Shown here piece after piece: positions 1 through 11,330 of a stretch of 64,000 nt of DNA (position 1 is the first letter of the stretch; each line of letters begins with the position of its first letter). This DNA comes from Physcomitrium patens. Its lineage: Eukaryota; Streptophyta; Bryopsida; Funariales; Funariaceae. Location of the stretch: positions 7,348,328-7,412,327 of the forward strand of contig NC_037256.1 in the NCBI RefSeq assembly GCF_000002425.4, given 5' to 3'. The position numbers and the translations under genes were made by a program. Below the pieces are notes generated by a model. The model made no database searches and was not told where the DNA came from. It saw nothing but the letters and a program-made list of their open reading frames with translations.

Positions 1-2119
1 ATTTTTCTGTAGACCAATTCCCCTGCTTAGACAAGGAATTCAAATAATGACCAATATCCAATAATTCTCCTTCATAAGATTCTTCAAGAAATAGCTTGTC
101 TTCTCTGTTGAGATTTGATATTGAATAGAATTTCAATCCGACATCATCAATGTCTTCAACCATTTCGTCCTCCCTCTCGTATCTTACTCGAGATAGCATG
201 TCTGCTAGTAAATTGTCCTTTCCAGTGATATGCTTAAATTCAGGATTTAGTGACTTAATATAAGCAATCCATCTCAACATTGCAATATCTGGCGTTGAAC
301 AGTTAATAATCATTCCAAGCAATGGCAAGCAATCTGTTTCAATTACTACTACTGCCCCAATCAAATAGTCCTTTTCAGCTTTCATAGCCGAAACGACTCT
401 CCAAAGTTCTCTTTTGACTTGCGAATATGCACGCTGACGAATACTTAAAACTTTAGCCCCAAATCGAACTGCAAATCTACTCCCATTTGAATGATCTTGA
501 CCCACAGCCCATCCAACGACAATTGGACTAGCGTCTACAGTAAGAATCACTAGTCTATTGCACTTACAATCAACCTTCCTCAATATTGGAGGTGATATCA
601 ATAATTTCTTCAATCTTTGCATTGCCTGAATATGCCTTTCTTTCCATTCAAATCGGTAACCCTTGCGTAACAGTTCATATAATGGATCCGCTATGTGAGC
701 AAAATGAGGGATCCAGATTCGATAAAATACACATGCACCCAAAAACCTGCGAACCTCTGTTAAAGAACCACAATCCTCTTTCATCCTTCCAATTGCATCA
801 ACTTTAGTCGGATCTGGTTTTCTTCCGTAAGATCCGCATAAATGTCCAACAATTACAACCTCTCGCACTCCAAATACGGACTTCATATCCGATAATGTAA
901 GATGAACTTCTCCAAGCCGAGTTAAAATCTTTTCACAATCTTGTATATGATCAACAACATATCTGCGACACCCCCTCGTATCTAAAGTTTCATCCTTGTC
1001 TCCTTCTCTGCACCCTTTTATAGGAACATCATCCAGAAAAGGCATAGTCTTTTCTGGGATAAAATCTCTCAATACCTTATTCATCCCATTCATCATATGC
1101 GCAACTGAGTTGGTCGTGCCTTGAGGAAGAGTGCACATTCTAACCAATCCAAGCGGTGTCCTCATCGTTGTCATATCTCTACTTCCTTCGGCAAGTTGAA
1201 ATTGATCATAACCTGAATACAAATCACCCATTGAATAGATCGCCCCTCCAGCAAACGCCTTAGCAAATTCATCTACAATAGGTCCAATTCCTGCATTCCT
1301 GACAGTTAAAGCATTCACCGGCTGCATATCTTGAATAAACCGCAGTGACCCATTCTTCTTAGGTACCGTAAACCATCGACTAGAATATGGCGCAAATGAA
1401 GGTTCTAATATTTTCATCTTTATCTTTTCTTTCAATAGTTCCACCAATTTAGGTAAATGTGCCCTCGGTACTGGAATCGGTCTTAGATTCCAAGGTACAT
1501 GCGGTACAGTGAAGATAACCATAGGTGTTATAATATTTGGATCCACACACCCAATTTCATGAGATTTGAAGGCAAACGATCTACCTTGTTTAGCCAACAT
1601 CTTTTTGAAGCAAGTAATTTCCTCCGGCAATAAAGAACCATCAGAACCAATCTTCAATTCTTCAAAAGTCTCTTCAGTAAACTGATGTCCAATACTCATT
1701 GGATCTCTTAAACTTGCTTCTTTTGATGCTTCTCCCATTTGTTCTTTAGAATCCTCTGGTAATGGTCCGGCAACAGGCTTTACCTTCTTATCTGCCGTTT
1801 TATATCTCGTCTCTACTGTGACTTCTGGTGCTTGAAAAGATTCAAGCATGGTATAAACCTCTCTCGAATGAATCTCAACAATCTTATCATTATCCCCTAA
1901 CCCAATAGATGTAATCAATTCTAATGAATCTTCCAGTCTATTTTCTTCATAAACACCCAAAATCCTCTCATCATCTTGCAATGTACCTATCTTGCGTAAC
2001 TGTCCTTCAATATCATATAATCTTTTTCTTTCTTTTCTTTTAAAATCTTCAACTTTCTTATACATAATATTTCCATTCTCCAATATACCAATAAAACTCG
2101 CATCAAAGGCACCTTCATC
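1..2119 (-). CDS. Pol (reverse transcriptase and RNase H) of A1, partial
   Basis: Reading from 2119 leftwards the frame stays open to the window edge. In order it has a linker (IMYKKVEDFKRKERKR), the RT entry region (LKEKIKMKILEPSFAPYSSR), FTVPKKNGSLRFIQD, PLGLVRMCTLPQGTTNS, the catalytic box TMPFLDDVPIKG, and a Ty3-type RNase H starting near TVDASPIVVGWAV. The catalytic box reads FLDD instead of the usual YLDD or YVDD; both aspartates are present. The frame is -1 relative to gag-protease, and a TGA at 2120-2122, also present in A2, lies just upstream. No start codon is evident, so expression as a frameshift fusion is inferred. It would copy element RNA into cDNA in the virus-like particle. 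Confidence 0.88.
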
Positions 2120-2160
2120 TCACGAGAGTACCTCCTCTTTTGTACCTCCATAATCTCGCT

Positions 2161-2790
2161 TTACAGTGGTACCTCCCCAAAATCCTTAAATCCTTCAACA
2201 ATCTTTGGCAATGGTTTCTCCCTCAACCTATCTCGATTCCGTTCATGGTTAGGAGGTACTGTTAGAAATTGTACAGCTTTCCTCCCATCTTCGCTCCATA
2301 CCCTTGCATAAGCAGAACCATCGTCAAGTACCTTTGTTTCCATCCGTGTTGCCGTGATATAAGGTTGTCCTAAAATCAACGGATAAGACGTTGTATCTTG
2401 AACGAAGAATTGTTGCTCCGTAGCAACATCCCCAATTCGAATTTTGACATCTGGACAAGCTCCATATAATTCGCCTCGTGTGTTATTAACTGCTCGTATT
2501 GCCCATCCATGTTCCATATCAATTGGCCATTTTTACTTCTTATAAAGATCTTTAGACATGAGATTTATTTCAGAACCATGGTCCACCAAAGCAACTATTG
2601 GTTCTTCTATATCTCCTACCTTCACCAATACCTCAGTAGTTGCCCTTGCCCAATGCTTTCGAGTATAATGGCTCAAAGTTTCCATTCCCTTGTCACTAGA
2701 ATCTTCGAAATGTACTCGCTGATTATACCCATTCTTTTCATTTGTTGGTTGCTTGTAACCAATATCAACCTCTTCTTCATCTCTCCATAT
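2161..2790 (-). pseudogene. Protease region of A1, cut by nonsense codons
   Basis: This continues the gag frame beyond the TGA at 2791-2793. It holds a retropepsin-like core with DHGSEINLMS, where D-H-G-S stands for the usual D-T/S-G. This is followed by YPLILGQPYI, the typical hydrophobic-hydrophobic-G motif near the end of the fold. A second stop, TAA at 2533-2535, replaces a CAG (Gln) still present in A2. The frame ends at 2161 with TAA. Intact, it would process the gag-pol polyprotein. Assignment rests on the motifs and on alignment to A2. Confidence 0.75.
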
Positions 2791-4533
2791 TCATGCATCA
2801 ATAGCATGACTCATTCCAGTTTTGCTCATTAATTGCCTCTTTCGCTTAATGCTGTCAATGATAACATCATGAAACTCCTTCTTTACAATTTCCAAGACTT
2901 TTTTCAATGTGAATTCCACCTTAGCATTTAATATACGTTCTTCCAACACCCCTTTCAAATTTGTTGCCGCTTCAATGTCAGAAAGTAGCTTATAAGCAAT
3001 TGATTTGCCCTTATCTTTTGTCTCCGTTGTTTTTTCTCCCAATGATGCTGAGGTATCCTTTACAGGCAATTCTTGTGAAGCTGCCTCCCGAGCCTTGTCT
3101 CCTCGAGTTTGCCTCTTAAAAGAATTTCCTTCTCTAGTATCATCAAAATTTCCTCGTCTTTTTTCTTCCATCAAAGCTTCATGTTGGCTTATAGCAATAT
3201 ATGCATGAACTGAAAGAGACTCAACAGAATCCTCCCAACCTGTTCTTCCTCGTATTGTAGCTGCAGTTCTCAATAACGCTTCTCGAGGTAATTTCCCTTC
3301 TTGCATTATAGAAACGGCAGAAGCCCAAAACTCACTAGTTTCCGTACTTCCACCAATTTCATCATCTACTCTAGCACCATAACTTGCACTTTCTCGTGCT
3401 ACTGTTTCATGCCCTTTTAAGTAATCTTGAACCAATGCTCTCATTCCTCCCTTGCCAAAATTGGTTTGAAGAAGATCCTCCCTACCTTTCAATGCTATCT
3501 TCCCATCTTTCCAGCAAATAATTCCCTGCCGTATCATATTATTAAATTCATTGCAATCTTTTCTAGTGTGTGAAGCATCATCACACCAAATGCATCTTTG
3601 TACATATCCTTGTTTTGAAACATTCTTCGAATTATTTATAGAAGTATTCTCTTCAAGTCTTGCCAATTTGATTTGAAGATCTCGCATTCCTCGTATAATT
3701 TCTTCCATACCCATATCTGCTTTCTTTGACAAGGATGTCGAAGGTTGAACTGTAGGCATTGTCGGTGGTGTTGTACGTACTGGAGCTTTGGGTGCTTGTA
3801 CTGTTTTCGGAATATTGCTCCTATCCTTCCTCCTTTCTTTTTTTGTAAGCAACCCCACCGCATCTTCAACGTTCTTCCACTTCGTTGTCAATCCTTCATC
3901 TTCTTCTTTGTCTTCAAGAAGGGGTTCTAATTTCTCTTGCAATTCTCCATCAGCAGCTTGAAGAAATAGATCAACTTTGTTCGGCTCCAATGTCAATTTT
4001 TCTACCTTCGATAATTGAGAGTACTGCCTCTCAAATTCCCTTAGTAGCTCTATTGCTTGCAAATTCTTATTGGGCCGTTCAATCCATCCCAGAAACAGCT
4101 TCTTAGTAACGCGATCAGCATCTTCCAAGAAATATTCGTCTTTCAATGCATGTGAAAAATCCTCCCATGAATTTCCACAACGATCCGTAATTGATGTAAT
4201 GTGGTCCCTTATCTCCGGTATCGTGGCAAGTCCAAATAGTGCAACCATTTTCTTCTCAGAAACCCGATTTAATTCCATTTCACGAACATAACATCTTAAA
4301 TACCTTGAAATATTCCTCCCATCAAATTGATCAATTTTATTGACCACTGCTTGCAATGCTTTGGTTGCCAAAGCTTCCTTTTGATCATTGCTTTGCTGTT
4401 GCTGCATTGACAATGAGAAGGCTTGAAACAAACTAGCAATAGACGGATCCATGTGCATACCTTGTCCTTTAGAAGAGTCCCCACCAGAAACTTCTTCCAA
4501 AAATCCTTCAAAATTTTTATTTTCGTTTTCCAT
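2791..4533 (-). CDS. Gag of A1 with CCHC zinc knuckle, ended by a nonsense codon
   Basis: The ATG at 4531-4533 starts MENENKNFEGF. The protein has a Gln-rich stretch (SLSMQQQQ), a capsid-like helical region (KALQAVVNKIDQFDGRNIS to REFERQYSQL), a basic region, and a zinc knuckle CIWCDDASHTRKDC that fits C-x2-C-x4-H-x4-C. After it comes a conserved segment with GKGGMRALVQ. It ends at TGA 2791-2793, where A2 has the Arg codon AGA; a CGA-to-TGA change of an ancestral Arg codon would explain both. The gag and protease probably formed one longer frame. Gag packages RNA in the virus-like particle. The knuckle and following block resemble gags I associate with fungal and non-seed-plant gypsy elements. 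Confidence 0.85.
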   Translation of the reverse strand: MENENKNFEGFLEEVSGGDSSKGQGMHMDPSIASLFQAFSLSMQQQQSNDQKEALATKALQAVVNKIDQFDGRNISRYLRCYVREMELNRVSEKKMVALFGLATIPEIRDHITSITDRCGNSWEDFSHALKDEYFLEDADRVTKKLFLGWIERPNKNLQAIELLREFERQYSQLSKVEKLTLEPNKVDLFLQAADGELQEKLEPLLEDKEEDEGLTTKWKNVEDAVGLLTKKERRKDRSNIPKTVQAPKAPVRTTPPTMPTVQPSTSLSKKADMGMEEIIRGMRDLQIKLARLEENTSINNSKNVSKQGYVQRCIWCDDASHTRKDCNEFNNMIRQGIICWKDGKIALKGREDLLQTNFGKGGMRALVQDYLKGHETVARESASYGARVDDEIGGSTETSEFWASAVSIMQEGKLPREALLRTAATIRGRTGWEDSVESLSVHAYIAISQHEALMEEKRRGNFDDTREGNSFKRQTRGDKAREAASQELPVKDTSASLGEKTTETKDKGKSIAYKLLSDIEAATNLKGVLEERILNAKVEFTLKKVLEIVKKEFHDVIIDSIKRKRQLMSKTGMSHAIDA

Positions 4534-4582
4534 AAAAATAAAGATAAAATCAACCAAAATCCAATACCTTCTACCTCAAGCT

Positions 4583-4600
4583 TTCACGTCGAGTTCACCA
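4583..4600 (-). other. tRNA-type primer binding site of A1
   Basis: On the minus strand, four bases (TAAG) after the 5' LTR end, the sequence reads TGGTGAACTCGACGTGAA. The leading TGG complements the CCA end of a tRNA. G1 (21252) and A2 (7221) have near-identical sites, so family A primes from a tRNA in the ordinary way. I do not name the tRNA. Confidence 0.8.
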
Positions 4601-4604
4601 CTTA

Positions 4605-5938
4605 TGTCGTATTACGTGCTTTCCTGCTCGAGAACGCGCCGGGCGTCTGGCTGTAGAAGGTAGTATGGAGATTCGCCGATAGTCACGCAGTCTATCAGTT
4701 TTTGACTGCTGGAATATAAACGACTGCAATAATGTACAGTAAATCTATACGGGTGCTCTTCGACTGCTTGTCGAAGTCCTTTTTGCCCCAGCCGATAGGT
4801 CTCTAGACGTTACAGAGAACCCCGAACAACCCAAACTGTTAATCTTCAATACCCCTTTGTACTTACGATCTTGTATCCACTGACTGTCCTGTTAGATTAA
4901 CCCAATAAATTTCATTCACTCCGCATACTCAATCCTATAGACACCCCTTTAATCCTTCAATCACGGACGTAACTCGATTTTACAAAACAGTCAAGAGTAT
5001 TCAAACCCACTTCATTTAAAAATCCCGATTCACCATTACAACACTGACTTCAGCAGCGATTGCCTCAGTCTTTCCAAAACTCTACGAAGAAGAAAAATCC
5101 AAATCCTATGTCTTTCCTTCCCTGACCCGAAGCATGAAGCTCCTCTCTCTAATTCCCTTGATCTTCAAAAACCTCCAATAAAAAAACCGAACTGGTAACC
5201 TTGCAGAAGCTTGAAAAACTCGCTTCCCCCCCCGATTTCCCCTCAAAAAAAAACCACCCCCAAAACTATATCCCACCTAACCTTATCCTCTGAATTTCTT
5301 CAATCTTCCGTCTTAGATCCGGAATTGGCTCCCACCTCAAGCTTGGATCCGAAATTGGCTCTCGCCGTCAAGCTTTCTCCTCCGTTTTTGCCTTTAAGAA
5401 ATCCATTTACCGAAAACAACGTTCCCTGAGACGGCACAGAGAACAGGACAGCCTGAAACAGAATCGAACCCCGTAATCGGGACCACATTGAGTCGCCCGA
5501 CCAATTCAGGTCCTATATTGGGAAAGATGCCCGTAGTAACCTGGATGTTCCCGTAATTGGGTCAAATTGGTCCTCGCATCAGATTGGCTAAGACCCGTAG
5601 TAAGACCTGGATTTCCCGTAATTAGACTGCACTGGGTTGACCGGCCAATTCAGGTCTCATATTGGATAAGAGGACCCGGATTGGATTATCGAAATTGGAT
5701 CCAATTGGCTCCTCGAACCCATCGTGTGAATTGGTCCTTCTCTTCCTGCTGACTCCCGTTATTGGAATCAAACGGGGCATTCCAGTATGCCCCGGCTGAC
5801 TGTAACGGAGTCACTGAACCTGACCACTCAGTATTTGTACTGGAGTTGGTCGATGCTCCCAATATTCGAGGTAACTGAATATTAATAAAATTCCCCTTTC
5901 TTTTTATTTTCACTGTATACTCGTGTTACAACACGACA
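4605..5938 (-). repeat. 5' LTR of A1
   Basis: Starts TGTCGTGTTGT and ends ACGACA when read on the minus strand, about 1.33 kb. The first part (about 5400-5900) carries tandem copies of a block of roughly 115 bp with CCAATT, TTACGGG and GACCTGAATTGG. These blocks are homologous to gag sequence of the Tat-like element T1 (about 41520-41680). This is the same captured segment as in the other family A LTRs. Confidence 0.85.
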
Positions 5939-7217
5939 CTGTGGAAAGATCCTCTTAGTGGTGGGAATTCCATAGAAGTGCGGTCTGCTGTTCCAATTCC
6001 GAGTCCAGGGTGGAAGAATAGGGGATTTTTTGGGTCGGAGAGCTAGCTTCAAGCTCTTGCAAAAGGTGTAAGACTTGATTTCATAGGTTTTGGCAGGACT
6101 TTTTGTAATCCTTGTTCAAAGTCAGTGTTTGTATTGGAGATTTGGAGTGAGAGAGTGAGCTTCAAGCTCCTTCGAAAGGTGTAAGACTTGGTTTCATAAG
6201 ATTTGGGAGAACTTTTTGCAATCGTTATTCAAAGTCAGTGTTTGTATTGAGAATTTGGGGTCGGAGAGTGAGCTTCAAGCTCCTTTGAAAGGTATAAGAC
6301 TTGGTTTCATAGGATTTTGGAGGGCTTTTTACAATTGTTGTTTAAAGTCAGTGTTTATATTGGTGATTTGGATTTTTTGTAATAAAGTTAGGATAAGTAC
6401 TCTTGACTGTTTTGTAAAATTGGAAAAACATCTATGGTTGAAATTTTAGAGATGTTTAGATAGTTGAGTATGCCAAGCACATGCAAAAACTTGTATGAAT
6501 CTAATGGTATGGATAGAGAATATTTGATCGTTAGTGTAAAGAGGTATCAGAAGTTGGCAGATTGAGATTGTTTAGGGTTTCTACGATATCTGGAGATGTA
6601 CCAGCTGGAATAAGATGAATTTTGGTGTGATAAGTCAAGGACTTAAAAGCAGAGCTGCACACAAAGTTGAATGAGAGTTAACGATTGGAGAAGGAGAAAT
6701 TATAATTCAAATTTCTTCATCAACTTTCTAGGTGATGGTCAAGGGACATCAGTGTAGATTTACGGCGTTTTCTTGCAATCTGTAAGTTGGATTGGATTAA
6801 AACTTCTTGAGCATTTAGAAGACTTGCAAAGACACTCGTGGTAGAAGTTTTACAACTATCAGACGATCAGATTGAAAATTATAGCTTGCCGAAGCTTGGT
6901 GCCTAGGATTAGGATTTAAAAATTAAAAAATAAAAAATAAAAAATAAAAAATAAAAAAAGAATAATATTAATAAAAAAAATAAAAAATAAAAATAACAAA
7001 TAACAAAAGAATTTGTGCTTATAATATCTTGAAGTTATAAAAAATAGTGTTTCTAAGCACTTTGTATTGAGATTAAGCTTTTACATTGAAATCTGAAATA
7101 GTTTGTATTTAGATGGTTGAAACCCACTAGACTACTTGTATACTTACAAAACATTATTTTATCTTTTAAATCTACATGCTCGGTGCATTCTTAAGCTAGA
7201 TAGCACATAATATGACA
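5939..7217 (+). repeat. Truncated 5' LTR of A2
   Basis: Matches 33356-34632 of A2's 3' LTR and ends ATATGACA. It contains three imperfect repeats of a block with GAGCTTCAAGCTC and GGTTTCATA (about 6030-6330) and an A-rich run of TAAAAAA units (6920-6990). The missing beginning was separated by insertion of A1. The primer site TGGTGAATCCGACGTGAA follows at 7221-7238. Confidence 0.85.
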
Positions 7218-7288
7218 TAAATGGTGAATCCGACGTGAAACGCTTGAGGTAGGAGGTATTGAAATTCGTTTATTTTTATTTTTATTTT

Positions 7289-8024
7289 ATAGAGAACAAG
7301 AATAAAAATATTGAAGGAGCTTTGGAAAGTGCTTCTAGTAGAGCTTTTGGTGGGGTTTCTTTTAAAAGATAAGGTATGTACATAGATCCATATGTTGCTA
7401 GTATGTTTCAAGCCTTATCATTATCTATGCAGCTACAACAAAGCAATGATCATAAAGAAGCTTTAGCAACTAAAGTATTGCATATAGTGGTCAATAAAGT
7501 TGATCAATTTGATAGAAGGGATATTTCAAAGTATTTAAGATGTTATGTTCAGGAAATGGAATTAAATCGAGTTTTTGAGAAGAAGATGGTTGAATTATTT
7601 GGACTTGCCACGATATTGGAAATAAGAGAGCATATTACATCAATTATAGAGCATTATGGAAATTCATGGGAGATCTTTTTACATGCATTAAAAGATGAAT
7701 ATTTCTTGGAGGACATTGATCGTGTTACTAAGAAACTATTTCTAGAATGGATTGAGCAGCCTAATAAGAATTTTCAAGCAACGAAGCTATTAAGAAAATT
7801 TGAGAGGTAGTATTCTCAATTATCGAAGGTAGAAAAATTGACATTAGAGCCGAACAAGGTTGAATTATTTCTTCAAGCTGCTGATATAGAATTACAAGGA
7901 AAATTGGAGTTACTTCTTAAAGACAAAAAAGAAGATGAAGGATTGACAACAAAGTGAAAAAATGTTGAAAATGCGATGGGTTTGCTTTCAAAAAGAGAAA
8001 GGAGGAAGCATAGGAATAATATTC
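7289..8024 (+). pseudogene. Gag of A2, first part
   Basis: Collinear with A1 gag from the N-terminus through the capsid-like region (open stretch 7376-7810, SLSMQLQQSNDHKEALATK). The initiator ATG of A1 is ATA here (7289-7291). Stops follow at 7808 and near 7955. The frame is cut at 8024 by a solo LTR and resumes at 8815. Confidence 0.85.
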
Positions 8025-8814
8025 TGTGATTGCTCGTTTTACTTATTCCAAATTAATCTAAAAGAATAAATCCATATAGGGGGATTCAAACACAGAAAAT
8101 GACTAGTTGCTTAAGCATTCACATTAGGGTCACATAATCAATTACCTCCTGAATGTATCATCTCTATTTCTAATATCTGAACACACAAGGAAACTATAAT
8201 CTCCTCCTTCACCTTATCGATCTCTTCCTTACAACAATTCAGTCATATCAATAACTGCTATTTCCACTAATATATTCACCCTCATAATCTCCAATTGTAA
8301 TATTGTGCCCTCATAGCTTTCAGCACACAATTACCCTCATTCCAATAAGTGAAATTCTTCACACAGAACTGCCATTCACATTACAATGTTTCACACAAAC
8401 ACAAACTCATTCTCTCTACTGAACTACAATCAGATTTCAGCATTCAATCTTTCTTCTTCTCAAATAATACCAATCACATTTCCATCCCTTAATTCACTTT
8501 ACAATATTCAAAAACTTTCAATCCTCTTATTCAAAGAAAATAACAAACAAAAGAAAAGAGATAGCACCAAGCTTACCCCGGCTTATACTATCACAGCGAT
8601 GGCCCTCAGCTCATGACTATCACAGTCTGGCCCCTTAATTAACTTCTACAACTCCTATATACTTTCTCCTGATTCTCCAGATTCTAACTGTAATTCTGTA
8701 ATTAACCGCTTTTAAGAACTAAATCACTCATCCGTCCTCTTGAATTTCCTATTGTATGGACTATTAATATATTTTACCAATATCTTTAAAAAATGAATTA
8801 ATATCTATTCTACA
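8025..8814 (-). repeat. Solo LTR of the Tat-like family, inserted in A2 gag
   Basis: On the minus strand it starts TGTAGAATAG and ends GAGCAATCACA, matching both LTRs of T1. There is no internal region, so the element recombined LTR-to-LTR after insertion. The flanks are TATTC (8020-8024) and CATTC (8815-8819): a 5-bp target duplication with one later change. Deleting 8025-8819 restores A2 gag in register with A1. Confidence 0.9.
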
Positions 8815-9877
8815 CATTCCAAAAGTAGTACAAGCACCTAAAATTCCAATACATACAACATGACCAACAATACCTACTATTCAACCTTCAACATCTTTAT
8901 CAAAAAAAGGAGATATGGAGATTGAAGAAATTATATGTAGAATACAAAATCTTCAAATCAAATTGGCAAGACTTGAAGAAAATACTTCTACAAATAATTT
9001 GAAGAATGTTTCAAAACAAGGGTATGTACAATGATGTATCTGGTGTGATGACATTTCACATACTAGGAAGGATTGCAATGAATTTAATAATATGGTACAT
9101 CAAGGAGTTATTTATTGGAAAGATGAAAAGATTGCATTAAAGGATTTAGAGGATCTCCTTCAAACCAATTTTGGCAAAGGAGGTATGAGAGTATTGATTC
9201 AAGATTATTTAATAGAACATGAAATAACAACATGAAAGAGTGCAAGTTATGATGCTAGAGTAGATGATGACTTTGGTAGAAGTATAGAAACTAGTGAATT
9301 TTGGGCTTCTGTCATTTCTACAATACAAAAAAGAAAAATTCCTAGGGAATCATCATTGAGGACTGCAGCTATAATATGAGGTGCAACATGTTGGAAAGAT
9401 CCTGTTGAGTCTCTTTCACTTCATGCATATATTGCTAAGAGCCAACATGAAGCTTTGATGGAAGAAAAGAGACGAAAAAATTGTGATGATAAAAGAGAAG
9501 GAAATTCTTCTAAGAGGCAAACTCGAGGAGACAAGGCTCGTGAGGTGGCTTTACAAGAATTGTCTATAAAGGATACTTCAGCATCATTGAAAGAAAAAAC
9601 AAAGGAGATAAAAGATAAGAGTAAATCAATTGCTTATAAGCTACTTTCTAATATTGAAGCGGCAACAAATTTAAAAGGGGTGTTGGAAGAACATATATTA
9701 AATGCTAAGATGGAATTCATATTGAAAGAAATTTTAGAAATTACAAAGGAGTTTCATGATGTTATCATTGATAGCATTAAGCAAAAAAAACAATTAATAG
9801 GCAAAGCTGGAATGAGTCATGCTATTGATGCAAGATTATATAAAGATGAAGAAGAGATTGATAATGGTTACAAGTAA
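8815..9877 (+). pseudogene. Gag of A2, second part
   Basis: Continues A2 gag with the zinc knuckle region near 9030 (first Cys-bearing segment preceded by TGA) and the block GKGGMRVLIQ. The longest open part, 9455-9877, matches A1 gag EEKRRGNFDDTREGNS through MSHAIDA. Several TGA codons stand where A1 has CGA. At 9832-9834 A2 keeps the Arg codon that is TGA in A1. Confidence 0.82.
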
Positions 9878-10462
9878 TCAACAAATGAAAAGAATGGGTA
9901 TAATCAATAAGTACATTTTAAAGATTATAGTGATAAGGAAATAGAAGCTTCAAGCCATTATACTTGAAAGCATTGGATAAGGGTAACTACTGAAGTATTG
10001 GTGAAAGTAGGAAATATAAAAGAACCAATTGTTGCTTCAGTCGACCATGGTTTTGAAATAAATCTTATGTCTAAAGATCTTTATAAGAAGCAGAAATGGC
10101 CAATTGATATGGAACATGGATGGATAATACGTACAGCTAATAACACATGAGGTGAATTATATGGAGCATGTCCAGATGTCAAAATTCAGATTGGAGATGT
10201 TGTGACAGAACAACATTTCTTTGTTCAAGTTATGTCTTATCTATTGATTTTAGGACAACCTTATATTACGACAACACGGATAGAAATAAAAGAACTTGAC
10301 GATGGTTCTATTTATACAAGGGTACGTAGTGAAGATGGAAGGAAAGCTATACAATTTCTAATAGTACCTCCTAATCATGAACAAAATCGAGATAGGTTAA
10401 GGAAGAAACCATTGCCAAAGATTGTTGAAGAATTTAAGGATTTTGGGAAAGTACCACTATAA
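9878..10462 (+). pseudogene. Protease region of A2
   Basis: Same frame and content as the A1 protease region: VDHGFEINLMSKDLYKKQ, then LLILGQPYI, ending at TAA after GKVPL (10460-10462). The active-site triplet reads D-H-G-F, so the Ser of A1 (DHGS) is lost. There are stops near 9909, 9967 and 10148. It is non-functional. Confidence 0.75.
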
Positions 10463-10759
10463 AGCGGGATTATGGAAGTACAAAAGAGGAGGTACTCTCG
10501 TGAGATGAAGGTACCTTTGATACGAGTTTTATTGGTATTTTTGAGAATGGAAATATTATGTATAAGAAAATTGATGATTTTAAAAGAAAAGAAAGAAAAA
10601 GATTATATAGTATTCAAAGGAAATTATGCAAGTTAGGAACATTAGAAGATGAGAGGATTTTAGGTATTTATGAAGAAAATGGATTGGAGGATTTTTTAGA
10701 ATTAATTGCATCTATTGGATTAGGAGATAATAATAAGATTGTGAAAATTCATTTGAAGG
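10463..10759 (+). pseudogene. Pol of A2, part 1 (linker)
   Basis: The frame shifted by -1 from gag carries IMYKKIDDFKRKERKRLY and reaches KIVKIHLK before it is cut by chromovirus C1 at 10760. The base before insertion is restored by joining GAAGG (10755-10759) to 17098. The upstream TGA after CTCTCG is shared with A1, so it predates the split of the copies. Confidence 0.75.
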
Positions 10760-11289
10760 TGTCAAGGACAAGAACTCGATGAAAGCTAAAGAGTAAGTGA
10801 GACTTTTCTCAAAAAGAAATAGGACAAAATAGAAATATGTATATTAAGAAAGAAACTGGAATGGCTATTGCCAAAATACAAGAAAACTAGAGACCCTTGA
10901 AACTAGACTAGAAGCAAGAAAGGAGTTGACAAGAGTGAAGAGGGCTTCACTCTTGCCTCTATATATACTATCTAACTAGAAGCCACGTGGCGATGTTCTA
11001 TAAGACCTCCAATATATGTTGACTTTCTAGGCCACATGCCTTTGCTTGCAAGGCAAGTTTTCTATGGATAGACCACGTAGTTAGCTTGTTCTTTAAGCTT
11101 CCAACATGCGTGGCACATGGCTAACTTGTTGACCAAGTTTCTAACCTAAAAGTCAACTATAGACTCCTATAAAGTCAAAGTAGCATCTATGAAGCTTCTA
11201 AGAAGCTTCTCTAGAAGATATTACACAATTAACCTACTTTTACATACTTTTATCTATTCATATAGGTAATTATATGTATGTCGGTGACA
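10760..11289 (-). repeat. 3' LTR of C1
   Basis: 530 bp. On the minus strand it has a G-box palindrome GCCACGTGGC (10982-10991), TATATATA (10967-10960), and the 11-mer ACTCTTGTCAA at 10936-10926, 31 nt from the first T of the TATA box. The polypurine tract AGGGGGGGTAA lies immediately upstream in the element sense (11302-11290). Confidence 0.93.
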
Positions 11290-11330
11290 TTACCCCCCCT
11301 TCTAGGGACGAGTTCCACGAGGAGCGGTGA

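Larger units (their letters stand above)
1..5938 (-). mobile_element. Family A Ty3/gypsy LTR retrotransposon copy A1, 3' part off the left edge
   Basis: A minus-strand element read from right to left: 5' LTR (4605-5938), a primer site, gag, protease, then reverse transcriptase and RNase H, which run off the left edge at base 1. The LTR ends are TGTCGTG... and ...ACGACA. The right boundary abuts sequence matching the interior of the A2 LTR (5939 corresponds to about 33356 in A2's 3' LTR), so A1 is inserted into the 5' LTR of A2. A1 is better preserved than A2: the visible pol is open for about 2.1 kb, while gag-protease has two nonsense codons. Integrase and 3' LTR must lie left of the window. 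Confidence 0.9.

Noticed and set aside
586-807. Plus-strand frame of 73 codons
   Set aside because: It lies opposite the open pol frame of A1 and has no motif of its own.
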